Below, in pieces: positions 1 through 5,827 of a stretch of DNA of 8,417 nucleotides. Position numbers and translations under genes: made by a program. How positions within the stretch are numbered: position 1 is the first letter of the stretch; every line of letters starts with the position of its first letter. Origin of the DNA: Clostridia bacterium. GTDB taxonomy: Bacteria > Bacillota_A > Clostridia > Christensenellales > UBA1242. The DNA is taken from the NCBI GenBank assembly GCA_017508345.1, contig JAFVZD010000168.1, forward strand, positions 1 to 8,417. Direction: 5' to 3'. The notes below the pieces were generated by a model. That model searched no databases. It was not told the origin of the DNA and saw only the letters and a list, made by a program, of their open reading frames with translations.

Positions 1-375
1 CGTTATACAGGTGGTACCGTACTCCACTTGTATTTGGGTGAAAAAGTATCCGACAAGGAAACTTGCAAAAAACTCATTCAAAAGATTTTCAACAACAACA
101 AAATGCCATACATCAGTATCACTCCAACATTCAGTGTTTGTCCAGAACATGGATATATCTCAGGTGAGCATTTTGAATGTCCTACTTGTGGCGCTCGTTG
201 TGAGGTATGGACCAGAGTAGTAGGTTATTATCGTTGCGTAAAAGACTTTAATAAGTCCAAGCAAGAGGAATATCATTCTCGCAAAGTATATGTACTACGC
301 CCAGAAGAATTTATGGATGCCCTAGAGTTGGCACAATTCCAAAAAGAACAAAACGATAAGAGTCAAAAGAATTAA
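1..375 (+). CDS. nrdD: Anaerobic (class III) ribonucleoside-triphosphate reductase, C-terminal part
   Basis: The reading frame is open from the first base, so the gene is cut by the window edge and only the last 124 residues are present; the full family is roughly 600-750 residues. NrdD reduces ribonucleotides to deoxynucleotides with an oxygen-sensitive glycyl radical. Visible here are the end of the barrel (RYTGGTVLHLYLGE at the start), a zinc-site region (CPEHGY at fragment residues 47-52, CPTC at 60-63, another Cys at 67) and the glycyl radical loop TRVVGYYR, with the radical Gly expected at fragment residue 75 (bases 223-225). The residue after GYYR is Cys in RCV where the family usually has Pro. 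The gene ends in TAA whose last base is the first base of the nrdG start, so the activase is co-expressed. Identification is firm; upstream control lies outside the window. Confidence 0.96.
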   Translation, partial: RYTGGTVLHLYLGEKVSDKETCKKLIQKIFNNNKMPYISITPTFSVCPEHGYISGEHFECPTCGARCEVWTRVVGYYRCVKDFNKSKQEEYHSRKVYVLRPEEFMDALELAQFQKEQNDKSQKN

Positions 376-377
376 TG
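373..377 (+). promoter_or_regulatory. TAATG stop/start overlap coupling nrdD to nrdG
   Basis: The TAA that ends nrdD (373-375) shares its last A with the ATG of nrdG (375-377). The best Shine-Dalgarno candidate is a weak AAGAG near 358-362, so reinitiation by ribosomes finishing nrdD is the likely way nrdG is translated. The overlap is seen directly; the coupling is inferred. Confidence 0.7.
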
Positions 378-1037
378 AAAATAGAAAAATACATTCCTAC
401 TTCGCTAATTGATTATCCCCAACATATCGCTACTGTTGTCTTTACTATTGGTTGTAATTGGGATTGTTGGTATTGCCAAAATCGCCCCTTGTTATCACAA
501 AATGAACCCAGTACTACCATTGCAGAATTCTTTGATTTCCTTCGCTCCCGCCAACAATGGCTAGACGGAGTGGTAGTATGTGGTGGAGAGCCTACACTGC
601 ACCCAGACTTGTTTGATTTTATCAAGGATATCAAGTCATTGGGTTATGATGTCAAGCTAGATACCAATGGCTCACATCCCGAGGTTATATCTAGGTTGTT
701 GGAGGCAAATTTATTGGATTATATCGCTATGGATATCAAGGCACCTTTGTCTCGTTATGACTGCATTTGCGGGAGAAAAGTGGATATAGAGGCGATCCAA
801 CAATCTATCCATATTATCAAGAATTCCAACATAGACTACGAATTCCGTACTACCGTTAGTCCCGACCTGGGTGTATCAGATTTGTTGGATATAGCCAAAC
901 TCATCCAAGGTGCTCGCATCTATTATCTACAACAGTACATTCCAATCAATAATTCTTGCCCGCCAGCACATCCGCTAAATGTTCTCCAAGATGCTGTAGA
1001 TAAATGTAATGACATTACCTTTACCAAATTACGCTAA
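375..1037 (+). CDS. nrdG: Anaerobic ribonucleotide reductase activating protein (radical SAM)
   Basis: This 220-residue radical SAM enzyme uses a [4Fe-4S] cluster and S-adenosylmethionine to generate the glycyl radical on NrdD. The cluster motif CxxxCxxC is seen as CNWDCWYC (Cys27, Cys31, Cys34), followed by the SAM-binding GGEPT at 70-74 and a KLDTNGS strand at 94-100. The LIDYP opening at 11-15 and the length are typical of the longer NrdG type (the TIGR02495-like group) rather than the roughly 155-residue enterobacterial form. The ATG overlaps the nrdD stop and has only a weak AAGAG upstream, so translation is probably coupled. A hairpin terminator begins three bases after the stop codon. 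A general pyruvate-formate-lyase-activase-like role is the alternative, but the nrdD neighbour makes NrdG very likely. Confidence 0.95.
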   Translation: MKIEKYIPTSLIDYPQHIATVVFTIGCNWDCWYCQNRPLLSQNEPSTTIAEFFDFLRSRQQWLDGVVVCGGEPTLHPDLFDFIKDIKSLGYDVKLDTNGSHPEVISRLLEANLLDYIAMDIKAPLSRYDCICGRKVDIEAIQQSIHIIKNSNIDYEFRTTVSPDLGVSDLLDIAKLIQGARIYYLQQYIPINNSCPPAHPLNVLQDAVDKCNDITFTKLR

Positions 1038-1039
1038 AC

Positions 1040-1072
1040 AAAACACCCTAGATTATCCCTCTAGGGTGTTTT
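1040..1072 (+). terminator. Rho-independent terminator after nrdDG
   Basis: A perfect 13-bp inverted repeat has left arm AAAACACCCTAGA at 1040-1052, a 7-base loop, and right arm TCTAGGGTGTTTT at 1060-1072. The right arm ends in four T residues and is followed by AT-rich sequence. It begins three bases after the nrdG stop, so it closes the nrdDG transcript. Confidence 0.9.
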
Positions 1073-1098
1073 AGTGTATATTAATTGCCTCAAATCTA

Positions 1099-1127
1099 TT
1101 GCAAATATTTTATTTTTTTAGTATAAT
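1099..1127 (+). promoter_or_regulatory. Sigma-A-type promoter of the kinase-like gene
   Basis: The -35 box is TTGCAA at 1099-1104 (4 of 6 to consensus) and the -10 box is a perfect TATAAT at 1122-1127, with the ideal 17-base spacer. The spacer holds a run of seven T residues just before the -10. A start point near 1134 is expected, leaving a leader of about 38 bases. The same core is repeated before the transketolase gene. Confidence 0.82.
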
Positions 1128-1142
1128 AACAAAAATACTATA

Positions 1143-1158
1143 CACTAATCAATTAGTG
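1143..1158 (+). repeat. 16-base palindrome in the leader of the kinase-like gene
   Basis: CACTAATCAATTAGTG is an inverted repeat of two 7-base arms around a 2-base centre. It lies just downstream of the predicted transcription start and six bases before the start-proximal GAGG at 1164-1167. It could be an operator half-site pair or a small leader hairpin near the ribosome binding site. There is no T run after it, so it is not a terminator. The symmetry is seen directly; any function is inferred. Confidence 0.5.
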
Positions 1159-1171
1159 GGAATGAGGTTCA

Positions 1172-1708
1172 ATGTTAAAAAATAATATTACAATATTTTG
1201 CGTATTAGATAATTATGGTACTACAGTTGCCAAAATGCTTAGTGATAAACTAGGTATGTATTACGCTGATATTTTGGATATGTTTGAATACGAATTAATT
1301 GACACAAAACATATTATCAATTCACTGGGAGAAGAGCAAGGTCAAAAATATATCCAAGACACCGAACACAGAGTAATCAAGAATGTCAGCAACTTTGATA
1401 ATACACTTATCAATATCCGTCCCGATAAATTGTTTGAAGAAGACAATCTCGCTAGTATCAGCAAACATAGCTACATTATATACGCCCAAATATCACCAAA
1501 GTTTTTTGACAAACGCTCCAAACGCAGTGGTGACATCCTTTCTGATGCATACAAAGGCAATGCCTTTGCTCAAAAAGACAAATGTTTTGTGCACAAGAGT
1601 GATATAGTGGTGAATTGTAGTACACTAAAAGAAAGCAAGGCAGCCAAAAAAATTATGGCAGAAATCACAAAATTCTTTCGTACTAGGACAAAATTAGGCA
1701 CAAATTAA
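1172..1708 (+). CDS. Degenerate shikimate-kinase-like protein, probably not a kinase
   Basis: The 178-residue product follows the plan of shikimate kinase in order. It has an N-terminal beta strand and loop (ITIFCVLDNYGTTVAKML, 6-23), a second strand with acidic residues (YYADILDMFEYELI, 30-43), a GEEQGQKYIQDTE helix (53-65) resembling the usual GE..FR..E motif, a YIIYAQISPKFFDKR strand and helix (101-115), and a C-terminal SDIVVNCSTLKESKAAKKI (143-161) like the family's ADIVVD ending. The Walker A GxGKST is replaced by DNYGTT, so the phosphate-binding Lys is gone. The shikimate-binding Arg of FR..E and the GGG motif are also not seen. I therefore infer a pseudoenzyme or a repurposed nucleotide fold, with unknown role. 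It is flanked by its own promoter and terminator, so neighbours give no clue. The start has GAGG at 1164-1167 with a short 4-base spacer. A fully unrelated family remains possible. Confidence 0.6.
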   Translation: MLKNNITIFCVLDNYGTTVAKMLSDKLGMYYADILDMFEYELIDTKHIINSLGEEQGQKYIQDTEHRVIKNVSNFDNTLINIRPDKLFEEDNLASISKHSYIIYAQISPKFFDKRSKRSGDILSDAYKGNAFAQKDKCFVHKSDIVVNCSTLKESKAAKKIMAEITKFFRTRTKLGTN

Positions 1709-1715
1709 AAAAAAT

Positions 1716-1759
1716 AATAACAAACTATCGTTTTTTGTTTGTTATTTTTTAATTTTTTT
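1716..1759 (+). terminator. Rho-independent terminator after the kinase-like gene
   Basis: The left arm AATAACAAAC (1716-1725) pairs perfectly with GTTTGTTATT (1737-1746) across an 11-base loop. T-rich sequence follows, with T runs to 1750 and again at 1753-1759. The stem is AT-rich, so it is weaker than the nrdG terminator. Its right arm contains the -35 box of the next promoter. Confidence 0.8.
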
Positions 1760-1767
1760 AGTACAAT
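1739..1767 (+). promoter_or_regulatory. Sigma-A-type promoter of transketolase
   Basis: The -35 box TTGTTA (1739-1744) and the -10 box TACAAT (1762-1767, 5 of 6 to consensus) are separated by exactly 17 bases. The spacer ends in seven T residues then AG, as in the promoter at 1099-1127. The -35 lies in the right arm of the preceding terminator. The predicted leader is about 47 bases. Confidence 0.75.
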
Positions 1768-1820
1768 AATATATGTAAATATACTTTTTGATAAATTTAT
1801 AAATAAAATAGGAGAAATTT

Positions 1821-3809
1821 ATGGATACAATCAACAAAGCAGTCAATACAATTCGCAAATTAGGATTACAAATGGTACAATCTGCTGAGAGCGGACACAC
1901 AGGCATAATCTTGGGAGCCAGCCCATTAATATACTCAATTTATCAAGTTGCCAAGGTAAACCCAAAGGAACCTAATTGGATTAATCGTGATAGAGTAATT
2001 TTATCTAGCGGACATGGTAGTGCTATGCTATATGCTACATTGCACTTAATGGGATACCCAATCACTATTGATGACTTGCGTGACTTTAGACGACTAGGCA
2101 GTATTACACCTGGACACCCAGAGACATTTGTGACACCTGGCGTAGATTGCTCTACTGGTGCATTAGGTCAAGGCTTTGCTAATGCTGTAGGTTTTGCTAT
2201 TGCGGAGAAACATCTATCTGCAAAATACAACAAGCCTAATATGCCTCTCATTGATCATTATACCTATGTGCTTTGTGGTGATGGTGACCTCATGGAGGGG
2301 GTGAGTTATGAATCTGCCTCTATCGCCGGCAAACACCAACTCAACAAATTAATAGTACTGTATGATAGCAACCAAATTACTCTAGATGGCACAGTGGATA
2401 CTGTATCCATAGAAGATATACATATGCGCTTTTTGGCAATGGGCTGGAATGTATTGGAGGTAGATAATCAACCTACCAACATTATCAACTGCATAAACTC
2501 AGCAAAGTCCACAGATAATACCAAGCCTACACTGATTATATGTAATACCATTATTGGACAAGGTTCACAATATGCGGGATCAAACAAATCTCATGGCAAT
2601 CCATTTACTAACAGTGAAATAGATGATATAATAGCACAATTCAATCTAAATCCCGACCCATTCAAGTGTACATTGGATGTACACAAACATTTTTATGATA
2701 CCGCTCAGCGTGGCATTGAGGAATACAATCAATGGGTGTCCATCCACAATGCCTATCTCAAAAAATACAAAACCCTGTACAATAGTTTATTCGGCGACAA
2801 GTCTAGGGTAGTAGCCGATGCTATTGCTACCACAAAGTGGAAAGAGGACACTATCAGCACCCGTGAGGCAGGTCATAGAGTACTCAACGAGGTAGCTAAG
2901 CGTTACCCAAATATATTAGGTGGTACAGCAGACCTATCCAGTAGTACTATGGCATATATCAAGGATGAGGGTAATTTTTTACCCGACAACTTGTTAGCTC
3001 GCAATATAGCATTCGGTGTCCGCGAGCATGCAATGAGTGCAATATGTAATGGTATAGCATTACACGGTGGAATACGCAGTTTTGCATCCACATTCTTGAT
3101 ATTTAGCGATTATATGCGCTATTCAATGCGTATGAGTGCATTAATGGATATACCTGTACTATATATACTCACTCACGATAGTATTGCTGTAGGGCAGGAT
3201 GGTCCTACCCATGAGCCAGTAGAACAAATTGAGAGCCTCAGACTAATCCCAAATATGATGGTTTTTCGTCCTGCTGACCCTAGCGAAACAGTAGGTGCTA
3301 TGCAATATTATTTAGAGCACGAGAGCCCAGTCACATTAGCATTGTCTAGACAAAAACTCCCTGTCCTCAGGAATAGTTCTAATGTGGGTACTACCCGTGG
3401 TGGATATATTATATCTATGGAGCCAGACAAGGAACTGAATGCGATAATCATCGCATCTGGTAGTGAGGTGGATATTGCACTCCGTACCCAAAAATTATTG
3501 CACAAAGAAGGCTATAGTGTGCGTGTAGTGAGTATGCCATGCCGTCAATTATTCAACAAACAATCAGAGAATTATCAAGAAAGTGTTTTGCCCGGCTATT
3601 TCCCTAGCAAAATTGCAATAGAGGCGGGTGTGACTAATGGTTGGTATGACATTGTAGGTAGATTTGGAGAAGTGGTAGGTGTCAATACCTTTGGTGAGAG
3701 TGGTACTCAGTCAGAACTATTTGATTTGTTTGGTCTAACCGTTACCAATCTACATACTAGAGTCAAGGCATTAATCAAACGCAACAAGACCAAGAATATA
3801 GATATATGA
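1821..3809 (+). CDS. tkt: Transketolase
   Basis: This 662-residue thiamine-diphosphate enzyme moves two-carbon units between sugar phosphates in the non-oxidative pentose phosphate pathway; the length is normal for a full single-chain transketolase. Visible in order are SGH (24-26), the phosphate-loop histidine in TPGHPE (His99), TPGVDCSTGALGQG (105-118), the cofactor motif GDGDLMEG with Asn184 downstream (GDG...N), SHGNPF (257-262), GGTADLSSST (367-376), the catalytic Glu402 in GVREHAM, the substrate loop THDSIAVGQDGPTH (451-464) and SRQ with Arg510. The usual SGHPG is SGHTG here, with Thr27 for Pro. All key catalytic residues appear present. The start has AGGAGA at 1810-1815, five bases before the ATG. 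It appears to be transcribed alone from its own promoter to its own terminator, in the cytoplasm. Confidence 0.97.
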   Translation: MDTINKAVNTIRKLGLQMVQSAESGHTGIILGASPLIYSIYQVAKVNPKEPNWINRDRVILSSGHGSAMLYATLHLMGYPITIDDLRDFRRLGSITPGHPETFVTPGVDCSTGALGQGFANAVGFAIAEKHLSAKYNKPNMPLIDHYTYVLCGDGDLMEGVSYESASIAGKHQLNKLIVLYDSNQITLDGTVDTVSIEDIHMRFLAMGWNVLEVDNQPTNIINCINSAKSTDNTKPTLIICNTIIGQGSQYAGSNKSHGNPFTNSEIDDIIAQFNLNPDPFKCTLDVHKHFYDTAQRGIEEYNQWVSIHNAYLKKYKTLYNSLFGDKSRVVADAIATTKWKEDTISTREAGHRVLNEVAKRYPNILGGTADLSSSTMAYIKDEGNFLPDNLLARNIAFGVREHAMSAICNGIALHGGIRSFASTFLIFSDYMRYSMRMSALMDIPVLYILTHDSIAVGQDGPTHEPVEQIESLRLIPNMMVFRPADPSETVGAMQYYLEHESPVTLALSRQKLPVLRNSSNVGTTRGGYIISMEPDKELNAIIIASGSEVDIALRTQKLLHKEGYSVRVVSMPCRQLFNKQSENYQESVLPGYFPSKIAIEAGVTNGWYDIVGRFGEVVGVNTFGESGTQSELFDLFGLTVTNLHTRVKALIKRNKTKNIDI

Positions 3810-3812
3810 TAC

Positions 3813-3837
3813 AAATGACCCTCGTGGTCATTTTTTT
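3813..3837 (+). terminator. Rho-independent terminator after tkt
   Basis: AAATGACC (3813-3820) pairs with GGTCATTT (3826-3833) around a 5-base loop, and the T run continues to 3837, giving seven T residues in a row. It starts four bases after the tkt TGA. Confidence 0.87.
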
Positions 3838-3866
3838 GTTTAATAAATTTGTTTTTGGGTTATACT
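3836..3866 (+). promoter_or_regulatory. Possible sigma-A promoter of veg
   Basis: A -10-like TATACT at 3861-3866 (5 of 6) lies 21 bases before the veg start. The best -35 is TTGTTT at 3836-3841, but the spacer is 19 bases, longer than ideal. The -35 overlaps the T tract of the tkt terminator. A promoter is expected here because that terminator separates veg from tkt, but the exact boxes are uncertain. Confidence 0.45.
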
Positions 3867-3874
3867 TGCAGAGT

Positions 3875-3879
3875 GGAGG
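3875..3879 (+). promoter_or_regulatory. Ribosome binding site that fixes the veg start
   Basis: GGAGG lies eight bases before the ATG at 3888. The longer open frame beginning at 3849 would start at a TTT/TTG region with no ribosome binding site and upstream of the likely transcription start, so the ATG at 3888 is preferred. Confidence 0.85.
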
Positions 3880-3887
3880 AGTATATT

Positions 3888-4130
3888 ATGCGAAAACCTA
3901 TTCTAAATTTGGAAGATATCAAGGCTGAAATAATCAAACTCAAAGGCAAGGATGTGAGTATGTCTGTTAATCGTGGTAGAAACAAATTTATCCACTACGA
4001 TGCTGTACTAGAGGATATATACAATAGTGTGTTTGTAGTGAAATTACACAATACAGAAAAAGAGGAAAAATTGTCCTATAGTTTTAGTGCCGTTCTCTGC
4101 GGTGATGTCAAGATTGCTGGCAAAAAATAA
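3888..4130 (+). CDS. veg: Veg family protein (DUF1021)
   Basis: The 80-residue product matches the small Veg family of Firmicutes. It has an N-terminal helix (LEDIKAEIIKLKGKDVSM), a NRGRNKFIHYDAVLEDIYNS segment that parallels the NGGRRK...G.L...YPSVF core of Bacillus subtilis Veg, then VFVVKLH and the LSYSFSAVL stretch corresponding to VSYSYADIL. The length is close to the family's roughly 80-90 residues. In B. subtilis, Veg has been linked to biofilm matrix expression and is made strongly in growing cells; its biochemical activity is not established. There is no terminator between veg and the sipL-like gene 66 bases downstream, so vegetative read-through into that gene is possible. Family assignment is firm; function in this organism is unknown. 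Confidence 0.88.
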   Translation: MRKPILNLEDIKAEIIKLKGKDVSMSVNRGRNKFIHYDAVLEDIYNSVFVVKLHNTEKEEKLSYSFSAVLCGDVKIAGKK

Positions 4131-4137
4131 TTTTTAG

Positions 4138-4166
4138 TAATATTTGATAATCTTTGGCCATACAAT
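4138..4166 (+). promoter_or_regulatory. Sigma-E (mother cell sporulation) promoter of the sipL-like gene
   Basis: TAATATT at 4138-4144 fits the B. subtilis sigma-E -35 consensus KMATATT at every position. CATACAAT at 4159-4166 fits the -10 consensus CATACAMT at every position. The spacer is 14 bases, within the accepted range. The gene behind it is a mother-cell coat morphogenesis gene, which fits. The -10 also satisfies the sigma-K pattern CATANNNTA, but no AC lies at the sigma-K -35 position. The match is seen; the sigma factor is inferred. Confidence 0.8.
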
Positions 4167-4196
4167 AGTCGTAATTAAGGTTAGGAGGATTGCGGT

Positions 4197-5729
4197 ATGG
4201 CTTTTCAACCAGTGATAAATGAGATAAATTCAAAATATACAAAAAGATTAGATTGTAGTACTATGCTTATCAAAATCACCATTAATTGCCCTGACAAAAG
4301 TATTGGGCAGGTGCTGTCCGTTGGTGCCAAACCTAGCGTTATCAATGTACTCCCTGCATCAGGTAGTATTATGATAGAGGGTAAGGCATTAGCCAAGGCA
4401 ATTGTGATTGACAAATCCAACAATTACCATAGCATAGAGGAGACTATTACATTTAGTCATCCTATTATCAACAATTTAATTACGCCAGATAGCTCAGTTT
4501 TTGCTAGCCTCAATGTCCTCAATTCTACCAATATTCAGGCTAGCGAACACCATGTATCATTTGACCTAAGTATTCAGGCAAATTTATTTTGTGTGGTCGA
4601 CCAAAATATCCGTACTATACAGAGTGTAGACAAATTAGCTTATCAGCGTACTACATCTATACCTTACTCGGATTTGGTGCATTTTGGTAGGGATTCATTT
4701 GAGTTGAGTAACGAAGTAGAGTTGCCTAGTAATATTGGTGAAGTAGTGCAGGCTCAGAGTGATACTCTGCTACTAGATACCCAGACAGGAGAGGGTATAG
4801 TAACACTCACTGGCAAGATTATTACCACACTAATGTATTTGACTAATGAGGATATGCCTAGACTCAAATCTCAAAAATACAACATTAATTTTACCCAAGA
4901 GATATCCGCTACCAGTGTGAGTACATTGGATTATGCTAGTGCTATGCTCCAAGATTGTGGTACGACATTTGAGATACAAGGCGAACTCAGTAGTGCCAAA
5001 GGTGTGTTGATACTCAAGAATACTTATAATGTTTTGTGTTTTGCTACTACTATGCGTGCTACCGATGTTGTATACGATGCTTTTTGTCCCAAATATGAAT
5101 TGTTGACTACATCCAATACTTTTGATATTCAAAAAAGCATTTTCACACAAACATTTAGTGAAAAAATAGATGGTAATATAATACTATCCAACGACAGTGC
5201 CAAGATTGATAGAGTATTGGCTACTATGTCAAATATAGTAGATTATCAAATTATCCAGAATGATGTAATCACATTCCAAGGTGTATTATATACCAATGTA
5301 ATCTATGCCCTAGATGATGAATCATCCTCCATTGGCTCCGTATTGGCAGAGATACCATTCAGCATTCCGCTAAATATTGCCGACATCAAATCAACAGACC
5401 AAATATCTGCAAATGTGATTGTCACTGATATCGAGGCACGCAACAAACGCTCATTAGAGATAGATATAATTGCGGATATAAGTATTGCGGTAAGTGTAAC
5501 AAATTGTGATGTAGGTGTGGCAATATCCAATATTGAGTTGGGTGAGCCATTACCTAGTACACACCCTCCTATGGGAATATACTATATAGAAAATGCTAAT
5601 TCTGAATGGGACATAGCCAAAACTCTACGCGTATCCCCAGAATTAATCTTATCCCAAAATCCTGACCTGATTTTTCCTATCACGCAACCTACCCAAATCA
5701 TACTATATCGAGGCAGAGTATCCAAATAG
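4197..5729 (+). CDS. sipL: SipL-like spore morphogenesis protein (DUF3794 repeats + LysM)
   Basis: The 510-residue product has no signal peptide. It carries repeated beta-rich DUF3794-type segments, roughly 35-115, 175-245 and 330-435, each with a G-x-(V/I)-x-x-x-(V/I)-x-Y-like core followed by a hydrophobic strand (for example GVLYTNVIYAL at 362-372 then AEIPFSIPLNI). A C-terminal LysM domain covers 460-504 (GIYYIENANSEWDIAKTL ... ILSQNPDL ... QIILYR). This is the architecture of Clostridioides difficile SipL, whose LysM domain binds SpoIVA and helps place the coat around the forespore in the mother cell. AGGAGG at 4183-4188 sits eight bases before the ATG. A sigma-E promoter precedes it and a terminator follows it. 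A SafA-like or other LysM coat protein is the alternative, but the DUF3794 repeats and the veg neighbour favour SipL. Confidence 0.85.
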   Translation: MAFQPVINEINSKYTKRLDCSTMLIKITINCPDKSIGQVLSVGAKPSVINVLPASGSIMIEGKALAKAIVIDKSNNYHSIEETITFSHPIINNLITPDSSVFASLNVLNSTNIQASEHHVSFDLSIQANLFCVVDQNIRTIQSVDKLAYQRTTSIPYSDLVHFGRDSFELSNEVELPSNIGEVVQAQSDTLLLDTQTGEGIVTLTGKIITTLMYLTNEDMPRLKSQKYNINFTQEISATSVSTLDYASAMLQDCGTTFEIQGELSSAKGVLILKNTYNVLCFATTMRATDVVYDAFCPKYELLTTSNTFDIQKSIFTQTFSEKIDGNIILSNDSAKIDRVLATMSNIVDYQIIQNDVITFQGVLYTNVIYALDDESSSIGSVLAEIPFSIPLNIADIKSTDQISANVIVTDIEARNKRSLEIDIIADISIAVSVTNCDVGVAISNIELGEPLPSTHPPMGIYYIENANSEWDIAKTLRVSPELILSQNPDLIFPITQPTQIILYRGRVSK

Positions 5730-5741
5730 TTTACTTTTCAC

Positions 5742-5767
5742 AAAAAGTGCATTTTTGCACTTTTTTT
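5742..5767 (+). terminator. Rho-independent terminator after the sipL-like gene
   Basis: AAAAAGTGCA (5742-5751) pairs with TGCACTTTTT (5756-5765) across a TTTT loop, and the T run extends to 5767, with another T-rich stretch after a single G. It lies 12 bases after the TAG stop and separates the gene from spoIIR. Confidence 0.9.
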
Positions 5768-5776
5768 GTTTTTTAT

Positions 5777-5805
5777 GTTTAGATTTTTGAATATTTGTAA
5801 TAATT
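5777..5805 (+). promoter_or_regulatory. Possible sigma-F (early forespore) promoter of spoIIR
   Basis: GTTTA at 5777-5781 fits the B. subtilis sigma-F -35 GYWTA. TGTAATAATT at 5796-5805 fits the -10 pattern GGNNANANTW except for the first G. The spacer is 14 bases, one short of the usual 15. No convincing sigma-A promoter is present in this gap, and spoIIR is a sigma-F gene in model species. The region is very AT-rich, so a chance match is possible. Confidence 0.4.
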
Positions 5806-5827
5806 CAATTAGTTTTGGAGGCAATTT

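Noticed and set aside
3849..3887. A longer Veg beginning at 3849
   Set aside because: There is no ribosome binding site, the extra 13 residues do not match the family, and the region holds the likely -10 box.
4114..4143. A sigma-A promoter before the sipL-like gene (TTGCTG, 18 bases, TAATAT)
   Set aside because: Only three of six -35 and four of six -10 bases match. The overlapping sigma-E match is complete and biologically fitting.
4131..4196. A terminator between veg and the sipL-like gene
   Set aside because: Only AT-only partial complementarity is present (A run before TAATTTTT), with no GC-containing stem, so I do not call one.
4205..5530. Several minus-strand open frames of 72-106 codons opposite the sipL-like gene, and similar ones opposite nrdG, tkt, spoIIR and sleB
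   Set aside because: They lack recognisable motifs and good ribosome binding sites, and lie fully inside well-supported + strand genes. They are expected by-products of those genes' codon use.
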